Translations under genes and position numbers: made by a program
Source: Acidobacteriaceae bacterium
GTDB taxonomy: Bacteria; Acidobacteriota; Terriglobia; Terriglobales; Acidobacteriaceae
Length of the DNA stretch: 8,887 nucleotides
Assembly: GCA_003133425.1 (NCBI GenBank)
Contig: PKXI01000470.1
Location: 3,958-12,844 of the forward strand
Reading direction: 5' to 3'
In this document: positions 1-6,602 of the stretch, one piece after another
How the letters are laid out: each line of letters starts with the position of its first letter
How positions within the stretch are numbered: the stretch's first letter is position 1
Notes under the pieces: generated by a model
Told to the model about the DNA's origin: nothing
Seen by the model: the letters and a program-made list of their open reading frames with translations, nothing else
The model's database searches: none

Positions 1-214
1 CGGGGTAGTACCAGGCCGCGTCCGGATTGTCCTGCCCGTCGATCAGCAGGCTCAGGTAGCGCGCCTGGCCCTTCCAGGGATCGGTTGAAGTCGTGGAACT
101 GGGGCGAAAATACTCCCGCTTGAGGCTGGCCTCGGGGAAATACACATTCCCCTCTACCGTCTCCGTCGTTTCGCTTTCGGCAACAACCTTGCCATTCCAG
201 ATTGCTCGAGCCAT
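1..214 (-). CDS. DUF427 domain protein, 3'-truncated by the window edge
   Basis: Reading the minus strand from the ATG at 214 gives 71 codons with no stop before the left edge. The product starts MARAIWNGKVVAES, then has an EGNVYFP stretch (about residues 21-27), a LKREYF stretch (31-36), DPWKGQARY (45-53) and ends in DAAWYYP. This order, an opening beta strand with NG, then VEGNxYFP, then PWKGxAxY, then AAWYYP, is the signature I know from the DUF427 family (Pfam PF04248), small beta-rich bacterial proteins of roughly 90-120 residues or longer multi-domain forms. The biochemical role of the family is not established, so none is assigned. The start lies at the family's usual N-terminus; the ribosome binding site is weak (GGAATCGAAG just upstream). 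It lies 125 bp downstream of the secreted-protein gene on the same strand, so it may have its own promoter. The C-terminal part is outside the window. Confidence 0.85.
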   Translation of the reverse strand, partial: MARAIWNGKVVAESETTETVEGNVYFPEASLKREYFRPSSTTSTDPWKGQARYLSLLIDGQDNPDAAWYYP

Positions 215-339
215 CTTCGATTCCGTTTTGGCCCCAAATTCAGTCAAAAAATGACCGCAGAGAGGCTGACGGATACGACACTACCAGAGATTGCGCGGCG
301 TGGCGAGTCCCTTTGAGTATTCAGTTTTCCTTGAAGAAC

Positions 340-663
340 CTACTTGGCTGCTTCGATCGCGTCGACATGCACGGTCTTCGTCGAATCATCGGCGGTCGCC
401 GTTACGGTCACATGGCTGCCGTAAAAGTCCTTCACAGCATCCGGGTTGTCGATCGTCCAGACGGCCTTGTTCGCCTCGTCCACAAACACCGGCTTCATGC
501 CGCCCGAGATGCACTTCTTCACGCACTCCGCCCCGGTGCCCATATGCTTGGCGCCGCACATGGAGTCGGAGATGTAGCCGTTGATCTTGCTTGAATCGGC
601 GGCCTTGGCCGCGAGCGCGGTCAGGGCGAATACAGCTACCATCACAAAAAGTACACGCTTCAC
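340..663 (-). CDS. small secreted Cys-containing protein
   Basis: 107 residues from a GTG start at 663, stop TAG at 340-342. I chose the GTG because a strong GGAGGT (669-674) sits 5 nt upstream and because a signal peptide then begins the protein: MKR, a hydrophobic run LFVMVAVFALTALAA (5-19), and a likely cleavage near AKAAD (19-23). The open frame extends upstream to 777, but that part looks like intergenic sequence. The mature part carries NGYISDSMCGAKHM (28-41) and AECVKKC (45-51), that is C36, H40, C47 and C51, followed by a beta-rich stretch with GSHVTVTATA (82-91). Small exported proteins with an ISDSxCGxKH...CxxxC pattern are, from memory, common in Acidobacteriota (possibly the DUF5818 group, not verified). 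The Cys/His cluster could bind a metal or form disulfides; that is inference. Function unknown; likely periplasmic or extracellular. Confidence 0.8.
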   Translation of the reverse strand: MKRVLFVMVAVFALTALAAKAADSSKINGYISDSMCGAKHMGTGAECVKKCISGGMKPVFVDEANKAVWTIDNPDAVKDFYGSHVTVTATADDSTKTVHVDAIEAAK

Positions 664-668
664 GAGTA

Positions 669-674
669 ACCTCC
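669..674 (-). promoter_or_regulatory. ribosome binding site that fixes a GTG start
   Basis: On the minus strand this reads GGAGGT, an almost ideal Shine-Dalgarno sequence, 5 nt before the GTG at 663-661. It is the reason for starting the secreted protein at 663 and not at the far upstream ATG at 777, which would place about 38 non-conserved residues before the signal peptide. Confidence 0.8.
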
Positions 675-715
675 AGGGGATTGGGGAATTTCTAAAACCG
701 TTACTATCATGCTCT

Positions 716-745
716 CCCGGGCCATACTTCCACAAGGGCCCCGGG
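716..745 (-). other. GC-rich imperfect hairpin in the leader of the secreted-protein gene
   Basis: The 122-bp gap between the helical hypothetical protein and the secreted protein contains CCCGGGCC (716-723) and its near-complement GGCCCCGGG (737-745), which can pair around a 13-nt loop with one bulged base. No run of T follows on either strand, so it is not a standard intrinsic terminator. It lies between two same-strand genes and could separate them or be a leader structure. Confidence 0.35.
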
Positions 746-785
746 GATGAACTTTTCTTAACATCAAAAAACCACACCAGGATTC

Positions 786-1229
786 TTACTTGGCCGATAT
801 CCGCGCTCGCCGCGCTTCAAGAGCCTTCAGAACCACTTCGTAGCGCTGCGATGCCGCCGAAAACCGGTTCACCAACTCCGAGGTCTTGATCAGGAACCCC
901 GGATTCTGCTCCCGCACCCCTTCAAGGATGTGCGAAAACTTGGCCAGCAGAAAAAATCCCTCGCCGTTGCAATCCACAAAAAGTTCCGCTGAAACCGCGC
1001 CGTGCAGCACCATCGCCGCCGCCATCTCCCAATAGCTCAGCACCTGCCGCAAAAACGCATTATGCGGTTCCGCCGGGTTCAACAAAACGGTAAACAGCTC
1101 CTCCGCCGTCGATGGCCAGAACTCGCCGACCACCCACGCACGGGCTTGCCGCAACACCGATTCGGTGCGCAGTTCATAAAGTCTTAAAATGATTTCCGCA
1201 TCAGCAGGCGTCGCAAGCATTCGTTCCAT
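786..1229 (-). CDS. helical protein of unknown function
   Basis: 147 residues, ATG at 1229, stop TAA at 786-788. GGAGAAG (1235-1241) lies 5 nt before the ATG and supports this start, although a second ATG follows three codons later. There is no signal peptide and no clear membrane segment. The sequence is mostly predicted helix: ADAEIILRLYELR (9-21), LRQARAWVV (26-34), then FWPSTAEEL (37-45), a longer helix FLRQVLSYWEMAAAMVLHGA (59-78), then ELFVDCNGEGFFLLAKF (82-98), and a basic C-terminus. The pattern with RLYELRxExxLRQAR and LSYWEMAAxxVxHGA feels familiar from acidobacterial conserved hypothetical proteins, but I cannot name a Pfam family and assign no function. It lies 32 bp after the small partner ORF of the zeta-like gene on the same strand, so it may be co-transcribed with the topA cluster. 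The frame is free of oddities and uses the same C/G-ending codons as its neighbours. Confidence 0.75.
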   Translation of the reverse strand: MERMLATPADAEIILRLYELRTESVLRQARAWVVGEFWPSTAEELFTVLLNPAEPHNAFLRQVLSYWEMAAAMVLHGAVSAELFVDCNGEGFFLLAKFSHILEGVREQNPGFLIKTSELVNRFSAASQRYEVVLKALEARRARISAK

Positions 1230-1261
1230 CTAGTCTTCTCCGATGCCCCATAGTACCGGAT

Positions 1262-1483
1262 TCACCCAGATTCTGCCGAACTGGAACTTTTTGACCCAAC
1301 TGCCCGTGCCCCAACCCTCCGCGCCGCCTTGGCCTTCGTCCCAGTCGCTGCGCCCGCGGCCAGCTCCTCGTCCGTGAAGTACCGCCCCGACTGATCCAGT
1401 TCTCCTGAAGCCAGCCGTCGCGAAACCTCAGCCAACCCGCTATCGATTGCGTCGAAGATCGCTTGAACCGTGATGGTACTCAT
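1262..1483 (-). CDS. small ORF translationally coupled to the zeta-like kinase; possible antitoxin
   Basis: 73 residues, stop TGA at 1262-1264. I start it at the ATG at 1483 because AGGAGGAG (1489-1496) lies 5 nt upstream; the longer open frame to 1510 would read through this site. The ATG overlaps the stop of the preceding kinase frame in ATGA (1480-1483), a classic coupling arrangement. Residues 1-25 form a likely amphipathic helix (VQAIFDAIDSGLAEVSRRLA), followed by SGRYFTDEEL (32-41). The last 30 residues are low-complexity, first Ala/Lys/Arg-rich and then a Ser run (SKSSSSAESG), and are probably disordered. I recognise no family. Position next to a zeta-type kinase suggests an antitoxin or accessory protein; this is inference from context only. 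Classical epsilon-zeta and PezAT modules place the antitoxin first, so the order here (kinase first) differs. Confidence 0.6.
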   Translation of the reverse strand: MSTITVQAIFDAIDSGLAEVSRRLASGELDQSGRYFTDEELAAGAATGTKAKAARRVGARAVGSKSSSSAESG

Positions 1484-2064
1484 CGGGTCTCCTCCTCGAT
1501 CCTTTCCCAAATCTCCCTATCCAGCACCCTGAGAGGGCAATTGGGGAAGCGCCGTGCGATGAGCCGCAAGGCATTATCCCTATTATCGTAAATAGTCGCA
1601 TCATCCGCCAGTGGAAGATAGAGATGGCGCATGTTCCATAATCCCGCGCTAAAGCGCCGCCGCACCACCTCATCTGGGATGGAGTGGCCGCCTTGGCTCA
1701 CACGCCTGGCTACGCGAGCGATTGCGTAGTCAGCGGACGGCACCCAAAGATAGAGCAATGAGATCCGCCAGCCTGCCGCCTAGCAGTCCTGCAGCATCCT
1801 AATGTAGGTTTTTGCCGCACATGTTGTCTCAAATGCAAAGCTCTCACCGGTGCGAACCAATTCCCGCATCCGCGCGATCATCAGCCGGCCAGCCAGCAGA
1901 GCCGCCGAATCGACGTTATCAGGAGAGATCCGCCGTACAATCTCGTCGGCATTAACGAAAGCATCTATGGGCAGCTTTTGAGGAAGCAACACCCTCGCCG
2001 CGGTTGTCTTTCCGGCTCCGTTAGGACCGCCCAGAATGAAGATATCCTTGCCTTCATTCACCAA
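1480..2064 (-). pseudogene. zeta-toxin-like P-loop kinase, interrupted by an in-frame amber codon
   Basis: One continuous frame of 194 codons plus stop, broken only by TAG at 1780-1782 (codon 95). Before it: a Walker A loop GGPNGAGKTT (12-21), FVNADEI (37-43) and FAFETT (77-82). After it: YLWVPSADYAIARVARRV (105-122) and GGHSIPDEVVRRRF (125-138), the arginine-rich motif of the zeta-toxin/COG4185 family, then LADDATIYDNR. Zeta toxins phosphorylate UDP-N-acetylglucosamine and block wall synthesis; COG4185 relatives are often uncharacterised. Total length and motif order fit the family without a gap, so the lesion is most simply a point mutation of a sense codon (for example CAG, AAG or GAG) to TAG. 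Neither half should work alone: the first lacks the arginines, the second lacks the P-loop. The start is TTG at 2064 or GTG at 2061, with GGGAG about 7-10 nt upstream; the gene begins 34 bp after the topA stop. A sequencing error is the main alternative. Confidence 0.85.
1489..1496 (-). promoter_or_regulatory. ribosome binding site for the coupled small ORF
   Basis: On the minus strand this reads AGGAGGAG, 5 nt before the ATG at 1483-1481. It lies inside the last codons of the zeta-like frame, so the small ORF has its own strong initiation signal and could be translated even though ribosomes stop early at the amber codon in the kinase. Confidence 0.75.
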
Positions 2065-2098
2065 TGCAATGCTCCCGCCAAGTCATGCACCCTGCTTT

Positions 2099-4777
2099 TT
2101 ACGCCGGCACCAGTTCCTTCTTGTCACCCTTCTTCTCCACCACCGGCCCGTGCGTCTCCACCGTCGGCGGAGGCGGTGCATCCCCAATCCGCTTCGAGTA
2201 GCTGCACACAATCTTCGCGCCCTCTTCAGCAGGAGCCGCAACTGCCTTCTTCCCCCGCTTCTTCGGCGCAACCTCTTCCTCGGCACCCTTCTTCTTGTTC
2301 GGGCACTCCAGGAAGATCCCCGACTTCAGCGTCTTCTCCAACAGGTAAGGGCTCCCGCACTCTGGACACTTCTTCGCTACCGGTTTCAGATTTGACGTGA
2401 AATCGCACTTCGGATAATTCGTGCAGCCCCAGAACACGTTCCCTCGCCGCGCCTTGCGCTCGGCCAGGTCTCCGGTCCCGCACTTCGGGCACTTCATTCC
2501 TTCAATCAAATTCTGCTTGATGTACTTGCACTTTGGATAACCCGAGCACGAAACAAATTCCCCATACGCGCCCTGCCGCAGCACCAGCGCCTTGCCGCAC
2601 AGCGGGCAATCCTCACCCGTCGGCTCCGGTGGCTTCTGCTGTTGCTTCTGGCTCAGCTTCCGGAACGTCTTGCAAGGCGGATCGGCGTTGTAGTCAGGGC
2701 AAGACATGAACGGCCCGAACAGTCCGCGCCGCATCACCATCACCTTCCCGCAGTTCTCGCAGTACTCCTCGGTGTCGCCCGCCTCCTGCGCCTCCGGCGT
2801 ATTCAGGTCAGGCTTAGCCGCAATATTTTCCTTCGTAAACGTGCAGCTCGCGGGATCTTTCTTGTCGTATGCCGAACACGCAAAGAAGGTGCCGAACTTG
2901 CCCCACTTCAACACCAGTGGAGACCCGCACAGCTCGCACTTCTCGCCCGTCACCTGCTCCATCCGTTTGATGTTTTCCATGTTCTTCCCGGCATCCTTCA
3001 GCTCTTCCTCAAAGTAGCCGTAGAACCCGTTCAGCAGGTCGGTCCATTTCTCCTTGCCCTCTTCGATATCGTCCAGCTCCTCTTCCAGCTTGGCCGTGTA
3101 CGCCGTATCGAAGATGTACGGAAAATTCTTCACCAGCAAATCGCACACCACCACGCCGATCTCGGTCGGATAGAAGCGGCCCCGCGATCCACCGTGTTTC
3201 GTCACGTACTCGCGGTCCTGGATCGTGTTGATAATCGACGCATAGGTCGACGGACGCCCGATGCCCCGCTCTTCAAGCTCCTTCACCAGCGAAGCTTCGT
3301 TGTAGCGCGGTGGCGGCTGCGTAAAGTGCTGCTCCTCGTCCAACTTCTCCAACTCCAGCGCCTTCACGCCATCCAGAATCGGCAGCTTGTTTGAGCTCTC
3401 GTCGTCGTCGTCCTTCTTCTCCTCGGCAACTTCGTACACCTTGAGAAATCCATCGAAGCGCAGCACTGATCCACTCACGCGAAAATCATAAGTCTTGCCC
3501 GTCTTCGCCGATTTCGCGGCAATAGTCGCCGTCGTCACGTCGTACACTGCGGGAACCATTTGCGAAGCAACGAACCGCTGCCAGATCAGCCGGTACAGCT
3601 TCAGTTGTTCATCACTCAGGTAGCGCGCAATCGACTCCGGCGTCCGCGAAGCATCCGTCGGCCGAATCGCTTCGTGCGCATCCTGCGCCGCCTTCTTTCC
3701 CTTGTACTCATTCGGCGTAGTCGGTAAATACCGGTTGCCCAGATTCTTGGCAACCCACTCGCGCGCACCTTCTTTCGCTTCCGGCGCCACGCGCGGCGAA
3801 TCGGTACGCATGTAAGTAATCAGGCCCACCGTGCCCTCGGCGCCCACGTCAACGCCCTCATAGAGCCGCTGCGCCACGCCCATCGTCCGTCGCACATTGA
3901 AGCCAAGCTTGTTCGAAGCGTCTCTCTGCAATTGGCTGGTAATGAACGGCGGCAAAGGCCTGCGCTGCTTCTCGGTTGCCTGCACCGATGCCAGCGTCCA
4001 CTTCGCATCTTTCAGCGCCGCCATCGTCTCGTCCATCGCCGCCTTGCCCGCCAGCGCGTTCGAGATCCACAGTGCCTTCCCGTCTTTGTCGGTTCCGTTC
4101 GATACGCGCGCCGGCTCTCCGTCGATGCCCACAAACCGCGCCGTGAAACTCTTCTCCGCCTGCTTCTCGGGGTGGAGCATCGCGTCCAGCGTCCAGTACT
4201 CCAACGGCTGAAACGCACCAATCTCCCGCTCCCGCTCCACAATCAGCCGCACCGCCACCGTCTGCACGCGTCCAGCCGACAGTCCCCGCCGCACCTTGTC
4301 CCACAGCAGCGGAGAAATCTGGTAACCCACCAGCCTGTCCAGCACGCGCCGCGTCTGCTGCGCGTCCACAAGATTCTGATCCACGTCCCGCGCATGCTTG
4401 AATGCTTCCTGCACAGCCTTCTTCGTAATCTCGTTGAACGTCACCCGGCGAATCTTTTTTCTCTCTTTGGCGTTCGTCCCAAGCTGCAGAGCCAGGTGGT
4501 ATGCAATCGCCTCGCCCTCGCGGTCCGGATCAGGCGCCAGGTAAATTTCGTCCGCCTTGGCTGCCAGCTTCTTCAGCTGATCCACAACTTTTTCCTTGCC
4601 CGGAGACACTACCAGCTCCGGCACAAAGGTCCGCTTCTCAAGTTCCACGCCAATCTCGTTCTTCGGCAGGTCCATGATGTGCCCCACTGAAGCACGCACC
4701 TCAAAGCCCTTGCCAAGATACTTCTCGATCGTCTTCGCCTTGGCCGGCGATTCCACGATCACCAGTGATTTGGTCAT
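2099..4777 (-). CDS. topA: DNA topoisomerase I (type IA)
   Basis: Relaxes negative supercoils by passing DNA through a transient single-strand break held on a tyrosine. From the ATG at 4777 the product has 892 residues (894 from the ATG at 4783). Numbering from 4777: the TOPRIM domain opens with IVESPAKAKTIEKYLG (catalytic Glu9) and contains DPDREGE (Asp83, Asp85, Glu87, metal binding). The core has RRVLDRLVGYQISPLLW (143-159), GLSAGRVQTVAVRLIVERE (165-183), LITYMRTDSP with the active-site Tyr322, and GIGRPSTYASII (505-516). The C-terminus carries five CxxC zinc-ribbon repeats starting near residues 614, 673, 724, 763 and 804; the first four have four Cys each, the fifth only three. A Lys/Pro/Glu-rich tail ends the protein. 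I prefer the ATG at 4777 because AAGGA lies 5 nt before it. It is downstream of dprA on the same strand, a pairing also seen in other bacteria, with a 34-bp gap to the zeta-like gene. Confidence 0.97.
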   Translation of the reverse strand: MTKSLVIVESPAKAKTIEKYLGKGFEVRASVGHIMDLPKNEIGVELEKRTFVPELVVSPGKEKVVDQLKKLAAKADEIYLAPDPDREGEAIAYHLALQLGTNAKERKKIRRVTFNEITKKAVQEAFKHARDVDQNLVDAQQTRRVLDRLVGYQISPLLWDKVRRGLSAGRVQTVAVRLIVEREREIGAFQPLEYWTLDAMLHPEKQAEKSFTARFVGIDGEPARVSNGTDKDGKALWISNALAGKAAMDETMAALKDAKWTLASVQATEKQRRPLPPFITSQLQRDASNKLGFNVRRTMGVAQRLYEGVDVGAEGTVGLITYMRTDSPRVAPEAKEGAREWVAKNLGNRYLPTTPNEYKGKKAAQDAHEAIRPTDASRTPESIARYLSDEQLKLYRLIWQRFVASQMVPAVYDVTTATIAAKSAKTGKTYDFRVSGSVLRFDGFLKVYEVAEEKKDDDDESSNKLPILDGVKALELEKLDEEQHFTQPPPRYNEASLVKELEERGIGRPSTYASIINTIQDREYVTKHGGSRGRFYPTEIGVVVCDLLVKNFPYIFDTAYTAKLEEELDDIEEGKEKWTDLLNGFYGYFEEELKDAGKNMENIKRMEQVTGEKCELCGSPLVLKWGKFGTFFACSAYDKKDPASCTFTKENIAAKPDLNTPEAQEAGDTEEYCENCGKVMVMRRGLFGPFMSCPDYNADPPCKTFRKLSQKQQQKPPEPTGEDCPLCGKALVLRQGAYGEFVSCSGYPKCKYIKQNLIEGMKCPKCGTGDLAERKARRGNVFWGCTNYPKCDFTSNLKPVAKKCPECGSPYLLEKTLKSGIFLECPNKKKGAEEEVAPKKRGKKAVAAPAEEGAKIVCSYSKRIGDAPPPPTVETHGPVVEKKGDKKELVPA

Positions 4778-4782
4778 TGCCA

Positions 4783-4787
4783 TCCTT
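4783..4787 (-). promoter_or_regulatory. ribosome binding site deciding the topA start
   Basis: AAGGA on the minus strand ends 5 nt before the ATG at 4777-4775. It overlaps the alternative upstream ATG (4783-4781), which itself has no purine-rich site at a usable distance. This favours the start two codons downstream. Confidence 0.55.
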
Positions 4788-5208
4788 ATTAAGTACCCAA
4801 TCTACCCTGTCAGCCCTGTTTGACGCTGTTTGAACGCTTTCGATTCATTCCCCACCCGGTCCGGATTCCGTCCGCGCCAGGGCTATCTGTCCAATTTGGA
4901 GAAAAACTAGCCACAAGAGATGCACCCTACCACGGAACACCGCCCCATTTCCACTCGCAGGGACCTTTTTCATCACCCAATGCCTCATCTCCGGAACCGC
5001 AAAAGGCTCCCTTTACGCGGTCCGGCAACTCCCCGCAAATCCCCTGTTTTCCGCTATAAGGAATCGTTTCAGGAGGAGAAAGACTCCCCGCCCGCCGAGA
5101 CGAGAAAAGAAAAACTACCCAACCATCCTCAAAAACACCCCATGCTCCTTCTCTGCGCGTCTTCTCCAGTGGCAAGGTTCCGCCAGATTAAATCAAATCC
5201 CAGGTGTC
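4784..5208. other. gene-poor gap between dprA and topA
   Basis: About 425 bp with no ORF I can support. Short open frames on both strands (for example 4927-5175 minus and 4920-5318 plus) encode Pro/Ser/Gly-rich text with no recognisable domain and poor start sites. No tRNA, riboswitch or clear terminator was recognised. Near the topA end there are two copies of CTGTTTGA (4816-4823 and 4826-4833), spaced by exactly 10 bp, with a related CTGTCAG at 4807-4813. The topA promoter and leader probably lie here, but I see no convincing -35/-10 pair. Confidence 0.5.
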
Positions 5209-5236
5209 TTTCTGTCCACTGTCCACTGTTCACTGT
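5209..5236. repeat. 7-bp tandem repeat array next to the dprA stop
   Basis: On the minus strand, starting 5 nt after the dprA TGA, the units are ACAGTGA (5230-5236), ACAGTGG (5223-5229), ACAGTGG (5216-5222) and a partial ACAGAAA (5209-5215). That is three good copies of a heptamer plus a decayed fourth. Heptameric intergenic arrays are known in cyanobacteria and, from memory, in acidobacteria; their function is unclear. Confidence 0.8.
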
Positions 5237-5241
5237 TTTTC

Positions 5242-6453
5242 TCACATCGTCCGAACGTAATTCTTCCCCGGCAACCCTCTTATCCGCCCTGCCATCTCCA
5301 GCTCAAAAAGCGCCGTAAACACCTCCGAAGAAGTAAGTTGCGTCTCCAGCAGGTCCAGAATCTCGTCGATCTGCAGGCTCGCATCCTTGCGCAGAACCTC
5401 CAGAACCATGACCTCCTGCGGCCGCAGCACCGGGTCCGGCAATAAGGATGCAGTCGTCTCTGATTTCGATTCAGCCGGAGCCAGCGAATCCAGCTCCAGC
5501 CGCACCTGCGAAGGCAGATCCTCCCACACATCCTCCCAGGTCGCCACCAGTTTCGCCCCCTGTTTAATCAACGTGTTAGGCGTCCAGGATCCTTTGTTCG
5601 TCACATTTCCGGGAACCGCAAACAAGTCCCGGTTCTGATCCGCCGCGCACCGAGCCGTCACCCGTGTCCCCGAATTTTCGCTCGCCTCCACCACCAGCAC
5701 GGCCACGCTCAGCCCGCTCAATATCCGATTCCGCCGCGGAAAATTCTGTGGCGCCGGATACGTCCCCATCGGCACCTCGCTCACAATCGCCCCACCCGTC
5801 GCCAGAATCTCCTCGGCCAGCTTCTTGTTCTCCTTGGGATAAACAACGTCGATCCCCGTGCCCCACACCGCCACCGTCGGCATCCGTGCCGCCAACGCTC
5901 CTCGGTGAGCGCACGAGTCGATTCCCCGCGCCATTCCACTCACAATCAGCAGCCGCCGCACCGCCAGGTCCCGCGACAGCATCTCCGCCATTCCCGACCC
6001 ATAAGGCGTCGGATGCCGCGTCCCCACCACCGCAACCGCCGGCCGGCTCAGCAGCTTCACATCCCCGCGCACCCAAAGCACCGGCGGCGGGTCGTAAATC
6101 TCTTTCAGCCGCTCCGGATAATCCGGGCACCCGAAGCTCACCACCTTCGCCCCTTGCGCCGTCACGCGCGCCAACTCCGCCTCGGCCGCTGCCCGTGCCT
6201 TCCCGTCAAAAATGAACTGCGCCGCCGCGGCAGGAAACCGCAGCCCTTCCAGCTCCGTCAGCAGCATCGTAAATATTCTGCTCGGCGCCTCCAGCTCCAG
6301 CATCGCGTCCAGAATCCGTTTCGGACCCAGCCCTGGCGAAAGCGCCAGCGCCAGCCACGCCAGCCGATTTTCATCGTACGTGGAAGTCTTTGATAAATCA
6401 GTGTTTTCGGCCAGAGTTGTCACAGCACCAGCCATTTCCTCCAAAATCTGCAC
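5242..6453 (-). CDS. dprA: DNA processing protein DprA (DNA-protecting protein, Smf family)
   Basis: DprA binds incoming single-stranded DNA in the cytoplasm and loads RecA on it during natural transformation. Product of 403 residues from GTG at 6453; stop TGA at 5242-5244. The N-terminal part has a helix-hairpin-helix-like LALSPGLGPKRI (36-47). The Rossmann-like core shows RPAVAVVGTRHPTPYGSGMA (137-156), LIVSGMARGIDSCAHRGAL (169-187), WGTGIDVVYPKENKKLAEEI (197-216), the stretch PQNFPRRNRILSGLSVAVLV (235-254) and the SGTRVTARCAADQNR loop (261-275) with AVPGN (279-283). The C-terminal winged-helix (about 346-402) holds QIDEILDLL and FELEMAGRIRGLPGKNYVR. The start is uncertain: GTG 6453 has AAGGGG about 11 nt upstream, while an ATG at 6435 has GGAGG only 2 nt before it; both lie ahead of the conserved part. 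Loci with dprA alone do not prove competence, since non-transforming bacteria also keep it. Confidence 0.95.
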   Translation of the reverse strand: MQILEEMAGAVTTLAENTDLSKTSTYDENRLAWLALALSPGLGPKRILDAMLELEAPSRIFTMLLTELEGLRFPAAAAQFIFDGKARAAAEAELARVTAQGAKVVSFGCPDYPERLKEIYDPPPVLWVRGDVKLLSRPAVAVVGTRHPTPYGSGMAEMLSRDLAVRRLLIVSGMARGIDSCAHRGALAARMPTVAVWGTGIDVVYPKENKKLAEEILATGGAIVSEVPMGTYPAPQNFPRRNRILSGLSVAVLVVEASENSGTRVTARCAADQNRDLFAVPGNVTNKGSWTPNTLIKQGAKLVATWEDVWEDLPSQVRLELDSLAPAESKSETTASLLPDPVLRPQEVMVLEVLRKDASLQIDEILDLLETQLTSSEVFTALFELEMAGRIRGLPGKNYVRTM

Positions 6454-6508
6454 ACGACGGCTTTCCCCTTAGGAAACTAAATAATCGTTCAAAGGTATTT
6501 GCGCTCAC

Positions 6509-6535
6509 GTTATCTTCCCCGGCAGGGCATGTCAA
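6509..6535 (-). promoter_or_regulatory. candidate sigma-70-type promoter for dprA
   Basis: On the minus strand a perfect TTGACA (6530-6535) is followed after 15 bp by GATAAC (6509-6514), matching four of six positions of the -10 consensus. It would start transcription near 6502, about 50 bp before the dprA start codon, inside the divergent dprA/mqnA region. The short spacer weakens the call. Confidence 0.3.
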
Positions 6536-6602
6536 GGCGCCTTTAGTGCCACCGCCGATACCCCGCCCGAATCCTCCGCTCGGAGTTGCTACTCTAATAA
6601 GA

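Noticed and set aside
227..238. 12-bp palindrome (TTTGG, CC, CCAAA) upstream of the DUF427 gene with an agtcaa (minus TTGACT) nearby
   Set aside because: The matching -10 box is poor and a palindrome this short is expected by chance; not enough for an operator call.
664..777. N-terminal extension of the secreted protein from the ATG at 777
   Set aside because: It would put about 38 residues before a clear signal peptide and would ignore the GGAGGT at 669-674.
1780..1782. Amber codon as selenocysteine-like or pyrrolysine recoding
   Set aside because: No recoding structure or pyl gene is visible, TAG is used as a normal stop elsewhere in the window, and the position is not a known catalytic site of the family.
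2642..3394. Long plus-strand open frame of 250 codons opposite topA
   Set aside because: It is antisense to the conserved topA core and zinc region, is Arg/Leu/His-rich with no domain, and is explained by the third-base bias of topA.
3932..4690. Plus-strand open frame of 252 codons opposite the 5' half of topA
   Set aside because: Same reason: Arg/His/Gln-rich text opposite highly conserved topoisomerase motifs.
4927..5175. Minus-strand open frame of 82 codons between dprA and topA
   Set aside because: No recognisable domain, Gly/Trp-rich text and no good ribosome binding site; most likely chance.
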